Below, piece after piece: positions 41,000 through 48,992 of a DNA stretch of 64,000 nt; the stretch's first letter is position 1, and every line of letters begins with the position of its first letter. The DNA is taken from the NCBI GenBank assembly GCA_035269015.1, contig DATFJU010000031.1, positions 1-64,000 on the forward strand. Direction: 5' to 3'. Both the position numbers and the translations under genes were made by a program. Under the pieces are notes generated by a model. The model searched no databases. It saw only the letters and a list, made by a program, of their open reading frames with translations, and was not told the origin of the DNA. Origin of the DNA: JAIPJO01 sp035269015. Lineage in GTDB: Bacteria > Patescibacteriota > Patescibacteriia > Patescibacteriales > UBA12465.

Positions 41000-41653
41000 T
41001 TATTTATTATATCTTTTTTCAATCACTTTAAGGGCCTCTTCACTAAGTACTAATTCTCTACTTTTAAGTAATTTCAAAATATTAATATTGTTTATATTTA
41101 TAATTTCCACACCTTCTAAATTACGTAATGAATACTTTAATTTTTCATCTTTTTTGTCATCTAAAATCAATACACTACGTCTACCTTTTGTTTTAAACAC
41201 TTTTTTCTCAAAAGCATCAACAAATTTCTCAGCTTCTTTAGTTTTAAAATCTTTAAATTCAAACTTATCAATCACACCCAAAGCATTATTTTTTATCTTA
41301 TCAGAAAGTACCATTAAGATAGCTTTTCTCTTCATTTTTAAATTAATCTTTTGACTGAAATTTCTATCTTTACTAGGTCCAAAAGTGACACCACCACCAA
41401 TCCAAATAGGTGATCTATTTGAGCCTGCTCTAGCTCTACCAGTTCCTTTCTGACGCCATGGTTTTTTACCACCACCTCTAACTTCACTTCTAGTTTTAGT
41501 ATGAGCTAAAACTTGTCTAGCATTATTCCTTTGAGCTGTAACAGCTTGATAAAGTAAATCTTGATTAGGTTCAACAGAAAACACTTTCTCATCTAAAGTC
41601 ATTTCTCCAGTACTTTCAGCTTTTTGATTATATATTTTTACTTTAATAGACAT
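41000..41653 (-). CDS. rplD: 50S ribosomal protein L4
   Basis: A 217-aa protein with the tunnel-loop motif (ARQVLAHTKTRSEVRGGGKKPWRQKGTGRARAGSNRSPIWIGGGVTFGP) and the Rossmann-like body. It is the S10-operon autoregulator in E. coli. It lies between rplC and rplW. Confidence 0.96.
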   Translation of the reverse strand: MSIKVKIYNQKAESTGEMTLDEKVFSVEPNQDLLYQAVTAQRNNARQVLAHTKTRSEVRGGGKKPWRQKGTGRARAGSNRSPIWIGGGVTFGPSKDRNFSQKINLKMKRKAILMVLSDKIKNNALGVIDKFEFKDFKTKEAEKFVDAFEKKVFKTKGRRSVLILDDKKDEKLKYSLRNLEGVEIININNINILKLLKSRELVLSEEALKVIEKRYNK

Positions 41654-41665
41654 ATTATAATATCA

Positions 41666-42493
41666 TTATTTTACTTGATTCTCAGCTTTTTCAGCTGTTG
41701 GCTCTTCTTTTAAATTATCTTTTTTATCTTCTTCTTTAACTTCTTCTTTCTTATTTGCTTCTTCTTTATTTGCTTCTTCTTTTTTTTCTTCTTTAATCTC
41801 AGTTGTTTCTTTATTTTCAGTATCTTTTACTTCACCTTCTTTTTTTTCTTCTTTTTTCTCTGTAATTTTTAATTCACCTTCAGCGCTAATATAAACAAGA
41901 GAGTTTCTATGTCCAGGTACCGCACCTTTGATGTATAATAAATTATTTTCAGTATCTATTTTAATAATTTCTAAATTAGCTACACTAATTCTATCATTTC
42001 CCATTCTTCCGGGCATACGCATACCTTTAAATACGTGAGCTGGTCCAGTTGATCCAATAGACCCTGGCATTCTTAACTGATCTTTATTACCATGAGTAGC
42101 TTTTGTACCTGAGAAACCGTGTCTTTTAACTACACCTTGAAAACCTCTACCTTTTGACTTACCTGTAACTTTTACCTTTTCCCCTTCTTTAAAACTTTCA
42201 ATACTAATCTCATCTCCAGCTTTAACATCTTTAAGCTCCTCGTTAATTCTAAATTCTTGTACATGTTTAGGGCTAAGATTTAATTTCTTAAAGAAAGCTA
42301 ATTGAGGTTTTTTAATATTCTTTTCTTTTCTTTTTCCAAAAGCAACCTGCACAGCATTATATTTATCTTTAGCTTCACTACTTTTAATTCTAGAAATAAA
42401 ACATGGTCCGGTTTTCACAGCTGTTACAGCCACGACATCATCACCGTTCCATACTTGAGTCATATTCTGTTTTTCTCCGATTATAAATTTCAT
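41666..42493 (-). CDS. rplC: 50S ribosomal protein L3 with C-terminal low-complexity tail
   Basis: A 275-aa protein from the ATG at 42493 (MKFIIGEKQNMTQVWNGD). An upstream TTG would add 4 residues but sits in the terminator-like leader. The core includes KGRGFQGVVKRHGFSGTKATHG and GSIGSTGPAHVFKGMRMPGRMG. About 65 Lys/Glu-rich residues follow it. L3 reaches into the peptidyl transferase centre. Confidence 0.95.
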   Translation of the reverse strand: MKFIIGEKQNMTQVWNGDDVVAVTAVKTGPCFISRIKSSEAKDKYNAVQVAFGKRKEKNIKKPQLAFFKKLNLSPKHVQEFRINEELKDVKAGDEISIESFKEGEKVKVTGKSKGRGFQGVVKRHGFSGTKATHGNKDQLRMPGSIGSTGPAHVFKGMRMPGRMGNDRISVANLEIIKIDTENNLLYIKGAVPGHRNSLVYISAEGELKITEKKEEKKEGEVKDTENKETTEIKEEKKEEANKEEANKKEEVKEEDKKDNLKEEPTAEKAENQVK

Positions 42494-42689
42494 ATTTTTT
42501 AACAAAAAACTGGCTTATCAATAAACCAGCGAACAGCCTAAAAAATTTAGGTGCTTAACATTTAGTTAATTGTTCGTGATATTTATTGAATTTACCTCCG
42601 TATATATTAGATTCCATTTAAGTACTTTCTTAAATAATTAAGAGTTACTTAGACGGTCAATAATATGTTTTTAATAATACAAAAGTATT
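42494..42689 (-). promoter_or_regulatory. structured leader between rpsJ and rplC with terminator-like hairpin
   Basis: This 196-nt gap is by far the longest inside the r-protein array. On the minus strand it contains, in order, a possible weak promoter (TTGACC...), an SD-like GGAGGT (42594-42599) without an obvious ATG behind it, a hairpin CCTAAA/TTTAGG (42537-42551) and a hairpin CTGGTTTAT/ATAAGCCAG (42510-42529) followed by T6 (42504-42509), directly before the rplC start. The arrangement looks like an attenuator or r-protein leader. Confidence 0.6.
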
Positions 42690-43064
42690 TTACTGCATTT
42701 TAATTTCCACGTCAACCCCTGCTGGAAGATTTAAACTACTGAGGTCTTCAATAGTCTTTTGCTTTGGTTCTACAATATCAATTATACGTTTGTGGATCCT
42801 CATTTCATATTGATCTCTAGCATCTTTATGCACAAAAGTTGATCTATTTACAGTATACTTTTTCTTGTCTACTGGTAATGGAATTGGTCCATAAATTTGC
42901 TCATCATTTCTTTGCGCTGTTTCCATGATAGTTTTTGTAGACTGATCAATAATTTTGTGATCAAAAGCTTTAATCTTAATGCGGATTCTCTGCTTAAAAT
43001 CTTTGTTTTCTTTAGTTTCTTTTTTAGCTTCAGTTTTCTTTGAAGCAACTTTTTTCTCTGCCAT
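42690..43064 (-). CDS. rpsJ: 30S ribosomal protein S10 with N-terminal extension
   Basis: A 124-aa protein. About 23 Lys-rich residues precede the S10 core (RIRIKIKAFDHKIIDQSTKTIMETAQRN ... GPIPLPVDKKKYTVNRSTFVHKDARDQYEMRIHKRIIDI). It lies between tuf and the rplC leader. Confidence 0.97.
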   Translation of the reverse strand: MAEKKVASKKTEAKKETKENKDFKQRIRIKIKAFDHKIIDQSTKTIMETAQRNDEQIYGPIPLPVDKKKYTVNRSTFVHKDARDQYEMRIHKRIIDIVEPKQKTIEDLSSLNLPAGVDVEIKMQ

Positions 43065-43102
43065 GTGGATAATTTTAAATTAAATTTAAATAGGCACTAC
43101 AA

Positions 43103-43125
43103 AGCCTCGGAATTAATCCGAGGCT
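43103..43125 (-). terminator. hairpin between tuf and rpsJ
   Basis: Perfect 8-bp stem AGCCTCGG / CCGAGGCT with a 7-nt loop. The U tract on the minus strand is short (TTTG), so it may be a partial terminator or processing site. Confidence 0.6.
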
Positions 43126-43133
43126 CAAAGTAT

Positions 43134-44321
43134 CTATTTGTCTACTTTTGTTACAACACCAGCACCTACAGTTCTACCACCTTCACGAATAGCAAACTTT
43201 TGCTTTTCTTCTAAAGCTACAGGTGAAATTAACTTAATGTTAACATTCACAGTATCTCCAGGCATAACCATTTCAGTTCCTTCTGGTAATGTAATTTCAC
43301 CAGTTACATCAGTAGTTCTAATGTAGAATTGTGGTTTATATCCTTTGAAAAATGGTTTGTGACGACCACCTTCTTCTTTACTTAGAATATAAGCTTCTGC
43401 TTCAAATTCAGTATGAGGAGTAACACTACCTGGTTTAGCAAGTACTTGACCTCTTTCAACTTCTTCTTTTTTAACACCACGAAGCAAAATACCAGCATTA
43501 TCACCAGCTTCTCCGCGATCTAGAGATTTGTTAAACATCTCTACACCAGTAACAGTAGTTTTTTTAGTATCCATTAAACCAACCATTTCAATCTCATCAC
43601 CTACATTAACAACACCTCTTTCAATACGACCAGTAACAACAGTACCACGTCCTTCAATTGAAAAGATGTCTTCAATAGGCATTAAGAAATCTTGATCAAT
43701 ATCTCTTTCAGGAGCTGGGATGTAATCATCAAGAGCTTTTACAAGATCCATTATAGCATCTCCATCTTCTCCTTCAGAGTTTTCAAGAGCCTTTAAAGCA
43801 CTACCGCGAATAATTGGAGTTTCATCTCCAGGAAATTCATATTTATTAAGCAAATCACGAACTTCTTCTTCAACAAGATCAATTAATTCCTTGTCTTCAA
43901 CCATGTCGCATTTGTTTAAAAATACTACAATTCTTGGCACACCAACCTGACGAGCAAGTAAAATATGCTCTCTGGTTTGAGGCATGGGTCCGTCAGTAGC
44001 TGAAACTACTAAAATTGAACCATCCATTTGAGCAGCACCTGTAATCATGTTTTTAACATAATCAGCGTGACCTGGACAGTCTACGTGAGCATAATGACGA
44101 TTTTCTGATTCGTACTCAACGTGAGCTGTAGCAATAGTAATACCGCGAGCCTTTTCTTCAGGAGCGGCATCAATTTGACTTACATCCTTACTTGAAGCTG
44201 TTAAACCTTTAGCGGTTAAAGTCTTCAAAATAGCTGCAGTCAAGGTTGTTTTACCGTGGTCAACGTGGCCAATAGTTCCAACGTTAACATGCGGTTTTGA
44301 TCTTTCAAATTTATCTGCCAT
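43134..44321 (-). CDS. tuf: elongation factor Tu
   Basis: A 395-aa GTPase with G1 GHVDHGKT (~19-26), the switch I RGITIATAHVEYE, G3 DCPGHADY, G4 NKCDMV and G5 SALKA motifs, and three domains ending VGAGVVTKVDK. It delivers aminoacyl-tRNA to the ribosome. One copy is in the window. A structured leader precedes it. Confidence 0.98.
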   Translation of the reverse strand: MADKFERSKPHVNVGTIGHVDHGKTTLTAAILKTLTAKGLTASSKDVSQIDAAPEEKARGITIATAHVEYESENRHYAHVDCPGHADYVKNMITGAAQMDGSILVVSATDGPMPQTREHILLARQVGVPRIVVFLNKCDMVEDKELIDLVEEEVRDLLNKYEFPGDETPIIRGSALKALENSEGEDGDAIMDLVKALDDYIPAPERDIDQDFLMPIEDIFSIEGRGTVVTGRIERGVVNVGDEIEMVGLMDTKKTTVTGVEMFNKSLDRGEAGDNAGILLRGVKKEEVERGQVLAKPGSVTPHTEFEAEAYILSKEEGGRHKPFFKGYKPQFYIRTTDVTGEITLPEGTEMVMPGDTVNVNIKLISPVALEEKQKFAIREGGRTVGAGVVTKVDK

Positions 44322-44338
44322 GTTTTTATGTTCACGAC

Positions 44339-44373
44339 CCCTAATAATAGGGTTACTTGTTCTATAAGAACAA
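44339..44373 (-). promoter_or_regulatory. tuf leader with two hairpins
   Basis: Two perfect stem-loops, CCCTA/TAGGG (44339-44352) and TTGTTCT/AGAACAA (44357-44373), lie just upstream of the tuf start. They have no T tract, so they are more likely mRNA-stabilising or processing structures than terminators. Confidence 0.5.
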
Positions 44374-44444
44374 CCAGTCGTATTTCTTAATTATTTATAA
44401 TTATATTAATATTTTTAATATTTTATTTAACTTGCTTTAGTTAT

Positions 44445-44870
44445 TTATTCAATAACCTCCGTAGCTGAATTTTTTACCTGTCTAGAAATTTCCCATTTTT
44501 CCTTCTTGTTTTCCAATACATCTTTTACTGAAGTTGGCATATTAGGATCGCTATAAACTTCCCTATTTCCTGATACACCATTTAATTCTTCTCCACTAAT
44601 ATCATCATTACTATTTTCTTCTATATTTCCCTCATTATCTGATTGATTATCATTCTCTTTAATGGATTCTATTTTATCACCTGAATCACTAGTTGTCAAC
44701 TCTTCACTCCTATCACTTTTATTCTCATTTTTTTCATTATTAAGCAACTTTTGATAATCTTTTAAGGATACAGCTACCCATGATTTTTCAGGGTTTTCAA
44801 GATTATATATAACTAATCTATCATTATTTTCCTGTGATAGACTAAGTAATTTTAGTAAATCATTATTCAT
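44445..44870 (-). CDS. acidic disordered hypothetical protein between fusA and tuf
   Basis: A 141-aa protein with an ordered N-terminal ~45 residues (LLKLLSLSQENNDRLVIYNLENPEKSWVAVSLKDYQKLL) and a Ser/Asn/Asp/Glu-rich, probably disordered rest. No family is recognised. It lies 9 nt behind the fusA stop, so it is co-transcribed with the str operon. The first ~40 residues resemble short CPR proteins that follow fusA, which is a weak guess. Confidence 0.55.
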   Translation of the reverse strand: MNNDLLKLLSLSQENNDRLVIYNLENPEKSWVAVSLKDYQKLLNNEKNENKSDRSEELTTSDSGDKIESIKENDNQSDNEGNIEENSNDDISGEELNGVSGNREVYSDPNMPTSVKDVLENKKEKWEISRQVKNSATEVIE

Positions 44871-44879
44871 AGTTATATA

Positions 44880-46955
44880 TTAAGAATTCTTTTCCTTTAT
44901 TTTCTCTAATATATTAGCAGGCACTTCAGCATAATGCAAGAATTCCATAGTATAATTAGCTCTTCCCTGACTCATAGATCTAATATCAGTAGCATAACCA
45001 AACATTTCAGAAAGTGGCACTTTAGCGTCAATAACTTTAGTGTTAGCTCTATCAACCATATCACCAATTTGACCACGTCTAGCATTTAAATCACCAATAA
45101 TATTACCCATATATTCTTCTGAAGTTACCACCTCAACTTTCATCACTGGCTCAAGTAGTACAGGTTTAGCTTTTTGACAAGCATCTTTAAAAGCAAAAAT
45201 ACTAGCCATTTTAAAGGCCAACTCAGAAGAGTCAACATCATGATAAGAACCATCAAAAACAGCTACTTTTATATCAACCATAGGATAACCAGCTAAAATA
45301 CCATTATTCATAGCTTCTTTAACACCCTTCTCAATAGCTGGAATAAACTCCTGAGGAATTGAACCACCTTTAATTTCATTAACAAATTCAAAGCCAGCAC
45401 CCTCTTCATTAGATTCAACGCGTAAGTAACAATGACCATACTGACCTTTACCACCTGATTGCTTAACATATTTATGCTCAGCCTCAGCTGTCTCTTTAAT
45501 AGTTTCCCTATATGATACTTGTGGTTGACCCACATTGGCTTCTACATTAAATTCTCTTTTCATACGGTCAATAAGTACATCCAAGTGTAATTCTCCCATA
45601 CCTGAGATAAGTGTTTGATTAGTTTCTTCATCAGTTTCAACTCTAAAAGTTGGATCTTCTTCTGCTAACTTAGATAAAGCTACACCCATTTTTTCTTGGT
45701 CAGCTTTAGTTTTTGGTTCCACTGCTATTTGAATAACAGGATCAGGAAAATTAATTGATTCTAAAAGCACTGGTGTATCTTCTGCACATAGAGTATTACC
45801 GGTAGTAGAGTCTTTTAAACCAACTACAGCTGCAATATCTCCAGCATACAATTCTTTTACTTCTTCACGGCTATTAGCATGCATTCTTACTAATCTTCCA
45901 ATTCTTTCTTTTTTACCAGTAGAAGAATTAAGAACATATGTTCCTGATTCTAAAACTCCTCTGTAGACACGAATAAAAGCTAATTTTCCCACATAAGGAT
46001 CAGTAGCAATTTTAAAAGCTAAAGCAGCAAATGGTTCATCATCATTTGATTTTACTACCACTTCTTTCTCTTCATCTTTAGGATCATGACCTGTAATATC
46101 AACTGCCTCAACCGGATCAGGTAAATACTTAATTACAGCATCTAAGCCCGGTTGAATACCAATATTTTTCAAAGCTGTACCACATAATACAGGATATAAT
46201 TTATTATTTACTACTCCAATATGAGCAGCCTTTTCTAACTCATCAATACTAAGCTCTTCTCCATTTAAATATTTTTCCATAATAACTTCATCGTTTTCCA
46301 CTATTTTTTCAATCATTTCTGCACGATATTTTTCTACTTTTTCTTTCATATCTTCTGATATTTCAATTTCCTCAATATTTTCACCAAAATTACCAGTAAA
46401 CTTCATAGCTTTTCTACTCATAAGGTCAATTATACCACTAAAGTCATCTTCAGCACCAATAGGTAATTGAAAAGCAACAGCATTAGGATTTAACCTTTCT
46501 CTAATAGAGTCAAGACTCATATAGAAATCAGCTCCTAACTTGTCCATCTTATTTACAAAACAAAGTCTAGGTACCTCATATTTATCAGCTTGTCTCCAAA
46601 CAGTTTCAGACTGAGGCTCTACACCAGCAGAACCATCAAAAACAGCAATAGCTCCGTCAAGCACTCTTAAAGATCTTTCTACCTCAACGGTAAAGTCAAC
46701 GTGACCAGGAGTATCAATAATATTAATCTTATGATCTTTCCAATAACAAGTAGTAGCCGCAGAGGTAATAGTAATTCCTCTTTCTTTTTCTTGTTCCATC
46801 CAATCCATTTCGGATTCTCCACTATGAGTTTCTCCAATTTTATGCTTTTTTCCAGTATAAAAAAGCACCCTTTCAGTGAAGGTGGTCTTTCCGGCATCAA
46901 TGTGAGCCATAATACCAATATTTCTAATTTTTTCTAATGGGTATTCTCGAGGCAT
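44880..46955 (-). CDS. fusA: elongation factor G
   Basis: A 691-aa GTPase. G1 AHIDAGKTT (~17-25), G3 DTPGHVDF, G4 NKMDKLG, domain IV loop (GGKGQYGHCYL region) and the C-terminal YTMEFLHYAEVPANI end. It drives translocation. Order rpsL-rpsG-fusA is conserved. Confidence 0.98.
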   Translation of the reverse strand: MPREYPLEKIRNIGIMAHIDAGKTTFTERVLFYTGKKHKIGETHSGESEMDWMEQEKERGITITSAATTCYWKDHKINIIDTPGHVDFTVEVERSLRVLDGAIAVFDGSAGVEPQSETVWRQADKYEVPRLCFVNKMDKLGADFYMSLDSIRERLNPNAVAFQLPIGAEDDFSGIIDLMSRKAMKFTGNFGENIEEIEISEDMKEKVEKYRAEMIEKIVENDEVIMEKYLNGEELSIDELEKAAHIGVVNNKLYPVLCGTALKNIGIQPGLDAVIKYLPDPVEAVDITGHDPKDEEKEVVVKSNDDEPFAALAFKIATDPYVGKLAFIRVYRGVLESGTYVLNSSTGKKERIGRLVRMHANSREEVKELYAGDIAAVVGLKDSTTGNTLCAEDTPVLLESINFPDPVIQIAVEPKTKADQEKMGVALSKLAEEDPTFRVETDEETNQTLISGMGELHLDVLIDRMKREFNVEANVGQPQVSYRETIKETAEAEHKYVKQSGGKGQYGHCYLRVESNEEGAGFEFVNEIKGGSIPQEFIPAIEKGVKEAMNNGILAGYPMVDIKVAVFDGSYHDVDSSELAFKMASIFAFKDACQKAKPVLLEPVMKVEVVTSEEYMGNIIGDLNARRGQIGDMVDRANTKVIDAKVPLSEMFGYATDIRSMSQGRANYTMEFLHYAEVPANILEKIKEKNS

Positions 46956-47014
46956 AATAATTTATTTAATCTTTATATATGTTTAAATTTAAAACTTTTT
47001 TATTAAAACTTCTA

Positions 47015-47482
47015 TTATCTAGCAAAGTGAGCAAAAGCCTTATTAGATTCAGCCATCTTATGTACGTTTTCTCTTTTTCTTACAGCCATACCCTCACCTT
47101 CAGAAGCTTCTAAAATTTCATTAGCTAATTTTTCAGCCATAGCCTTACCTTTCTTACTTTTAGTTGAATCAATTAACCACTTACAAGCTAAATAAAAACG
47201 TCTGTCCCCTTTTACTTGAAAAGGAACCTGAAAATTAGCACCACCAACTCTACGCCCTCTAACTTCAACTAGTGGTGATATTTTTTTCATAGCTTTGTTG
47301 AAAATATGTCTTGGGTCTTGCTTAGTTTTTTCTTTAATAATATCAAAGGAATCATACACAATAGTTTGAGCCACTGATTTTTTACCATGACTCATGATGT
47401 AATTGATAAACTTAGCAATACTTTCATCATTATATTTTAAATCCCCTTTTATTTCTTTTTTTTGAGCTTGTTTTCCTCTCAT
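47015..47482 (-). CDS. rpsG: 30S ribosomal protein S7
   Basis: A 155-aa protein with MSHGKKSVAQTIVYDSFDIIKEKTKQDP, VRGRRVGGANFQVPFQV, and AVRKRENVHKMAESNKAFAHFA. It nucleates 30S head assembly; full length. Confidence 0.97.
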   Translation of the reverse strand: MRGKQAQKKEIKGDLKYNDESIAKFINYIMSHGKKSVAQTIVYDSFDIIKEKTKQDPRHIFNKAMKKISPLVEVRGRRVGGANFQVPFQVKGDRRFYLACKWLIDSTKSKKGKAMAEKLANEILEASEGEGMAVRKRENVHKMAESNKAFAHFAR

Positions 47483-47498
47483 ATGTATTTATATATTA

Positions 47499-47912
47499 TT
47501 AACTTTTTTTAGCACCATATTTACTACGGCTCTTCTTTCTACCTTCCACACCCTGTGCATCATATACGCCTCTAACCACTTTATATCTAACACCAGCTAA
47601 ATCTTTAGTACGTCCACCCTTAAGTAGAACCACTGAGTGTTCTTGTAAATTATGTCCCATTCCAGGCACATAAGCAGTAACTTCCATACCATTTGAAAGT
47701 CTAACCCTAGCAATTTTACGCAAAGCTGAGTTAGGTTTTTTAGGTGTCATTGTAGTTACCTTTAAACAAACCCCTTGCTTAAAAGGAGAGCCTTTTTTGG
47801 TAACTTCTTTTTTACGGTGCAAAGTATCTACATTTGTATGTAAAGCCAAGGTTTTCTTTTTCTTCTTTATTTGCTTTCTTCCCTTGCGCACCAATTGATT
47901 AATTGTTGGCAT
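47499..47912 (-). CDS. rpsL: 30S ribosomal protein S12
   Basis: A 137-aa protein with the decoding-centre loops TPKKPNSALRKIARVRLSNG and VVLLKGGRTKDLAGVRYKVVRGVYD. It opens the str operon behind a promoter at 48015-48043. The Lys of the streptomycin region (TPKKPNS) is present. Confidence 0.97.
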   Translation of the reverse strand: MPTINQLVRKGRKQIKKKKKTLALHTNVDTLHRKKEVTKKGSPFKQGVCLKVTTMTPKKPNSALRKIARVRLSNGMEVTAYVPGMGHNLQEHSVVLLKGGRTKDLAGVRYKVVRGVYDAQGVEGRKKSRSKYGAKKS

Positions 47913-47983
47913 AATCTATTTAATCTTATTTTTATATTATATTTATATACTACGTTTATATATAATTTTCAAGATAAAAATAA

Positions 47984-48043
47984 TCCCGTATAACGGGACA
48001 ATATTTATATAGCTAATTTAACAAATGTAAAAAGATAAGTCAA
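47984..48043 (-). promoter_or_regulatory. str operon promoter and leader hairpin
   Basis: TTGACT (complement of 48038-48043), 17-nt spacer, TAAATT (complement of 48015-48020), followed in the leader by a perfect hairpin TCCCGT/ACGGGA (47984-47998). It is the best promoter candidate for the ~16-kb rpsL-to-secY array. Confidence 0.65.
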
Positions 48044-48077
48044 GACCTTCTTTAACTTGGTTTATCTTAATAATTAA

Positions 48078-48713
48078 TTAAACTCCAAACATCATGCTTA
48101 TTTGCATCATAGCACCATTACCTACAATAAGTCTCATTAAGAAAAAGGTTACAGGAATAATAATATCAAAAGCAAAAAAGATAAAAATAATTACCAATAT
48201 CATTCCATATCTTTCTAATTTTATGAATTGCATTTGCCACTTAAAGGGTAAGAAAGGCATTATTACCTTAGACCCATCTAAAGGAGGAATGGGCATAAGA
48301 TTAAATATCATGAGTACTAGATTAATAAGTATTGCCATAGCAAATAAGGCTATCATAGTAGGATTAGCTATTTCCAAAAAACGCAAAGTCAAGCCCAGCA
48401 TTAAAGCTATAATCAGATTTCCTAAAGGACCAGCAATAGCAACCTTAGCTGAGCCCCACTTTTTATCACTTAAATTATTAGGATTAAACGGTACTGGTTT
48501 AGCCCAACCAAAAATAATACCAGTGCCAGATAATGCCATTAGTGAAGGTAATATAATTGAACCAAAAAGATCCAAATGAGGAATTGGATTCAAAGTTAGG
48601 CGACCCGCATCTTTAGCTGTGTTATCACCTAAGCGCTCAGCCATCCAACCATGCATGTATTCATGGATAATTGCTGAAAATATTAATATTATAATACCAA
48701 ATATTTGTAACAT
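48078..48713 (-). CDS. site-2-type membrane metalloprotease (M50 family)
   Basis: A 211-aa protein from the ATG at 48713 (a GTG at 48722 lies against the -10 box and cannot be transcribed). Zinc motif HEYMHG (first residue ~17 in this numbering) in helix 1, a central LDG motif (NLMPIPPLDGSKVI) and six or so hydrophobic helices. It is the YwhC/sporulation factor IVFB-like group of intramembrane proteases. It stands opposite rpmB, with facing promoters. The substrate is unknown. Confidence 0.9.
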   Translation of the reverse strand: MLQIFGIIILIFSAIIHEYMHGWMAERLGDNTAKDAGRLTLNPIPHLDLFGSIILPSLMALSGTGIIFGWAKPVPFNPNNLSDKKWGSAKVAIAGPLGNLIIALMLGLTLRFLEIANPTMIALFAMAILINLVLMIFNLMPIPPLDGSKVIMPFLPFKWQMQFIKLERYGMILVIIFIFFAFDIIIPVTFFLMRLIVGNGAMMQISMMFGV

Positions 48714-48722
48714 AATATTCAC

Positions 48723-48751
48723 ATATTATCATAACTTGATTTTTAAATCAA
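48723..48751 (-). promoter_or_regulatory. promoter of the M50 protease, nearly leaderless
   Basis: TTGATT (complement of 48746-48751), 17-nt spacer, TAATAT (complement of 48723-48728). The ATG at 48713 is 9 nt beyond the -10 box, so the mRNA would have almost no leader. The -35 shares the palindrome TTGATTTTTAAATCAA with the rpmB promoter. Confidence 0.65.
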
Positions 48752-48764
48752 AGCGTGATAGTAT
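48736..48764 (+). promoter_or_regulatory. promoter of rpmB
   Basis: TTGATT (48736-48741), 17-nt spacer, TAGTAT (48759-48764), ~35 nt upstream of rpmB. Divergent from the M50 protease promoter. Confidence 0.65.
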
Positions 48765-48799
48765 AGCTTTATCATTAATTAGAAATTAATTTAAATCAT

Positions 48800-48991
48800 A
48801 TGGCGCGAAAATGTGATATCTGCCAAAGAGGCTCAACTAAAGGAGCTAGTCGCTCTCACTCTAAAGTTAAAACCTTAAAACGCCAACACATTAATTTGCA
48901 AAGCAGAAAGGTTGGAGGTATAAAAATAAAAGTTTGTACTTCTTGTCTAAGAACTTTAACTAAAGACGAAAGAGCCCAGGCAAAAAAATAA
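48800..48991 (+). CDS. rpmB: 50S ribosomal protein L28
   Basis: A 63-aa protein, short bacterial type: MARKCDICQRGSTKGASRSHS ... RKVGGIKIKVCTSCLRTLTKDERAQAKK, with CxxC and CxxC zinc ligands. It is the only plus-strand gene in the housekeeping half of the window and ends 2 nt before the convergent comEC stop. Confidence 0.95.
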   Translation: MARKCDICQRGSTKGASRSHSKVKTLKRQHINLQSRKVGGIKIKVCTSCLRTLTKDERAQAKK

Positions 48992-48992
48992 A

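Noticed and set aside
45308..46918. Leu-rich ORFs within fusA in another frame
   Set aside because: Fully inside a highly conserved gene and without initiation signals.
48094..48579. 161-aa ORF on the plus strand opposite the M50 protease
   Set aside because: No SD, promoter or family; it is the shadow of a conserved membrane protease.
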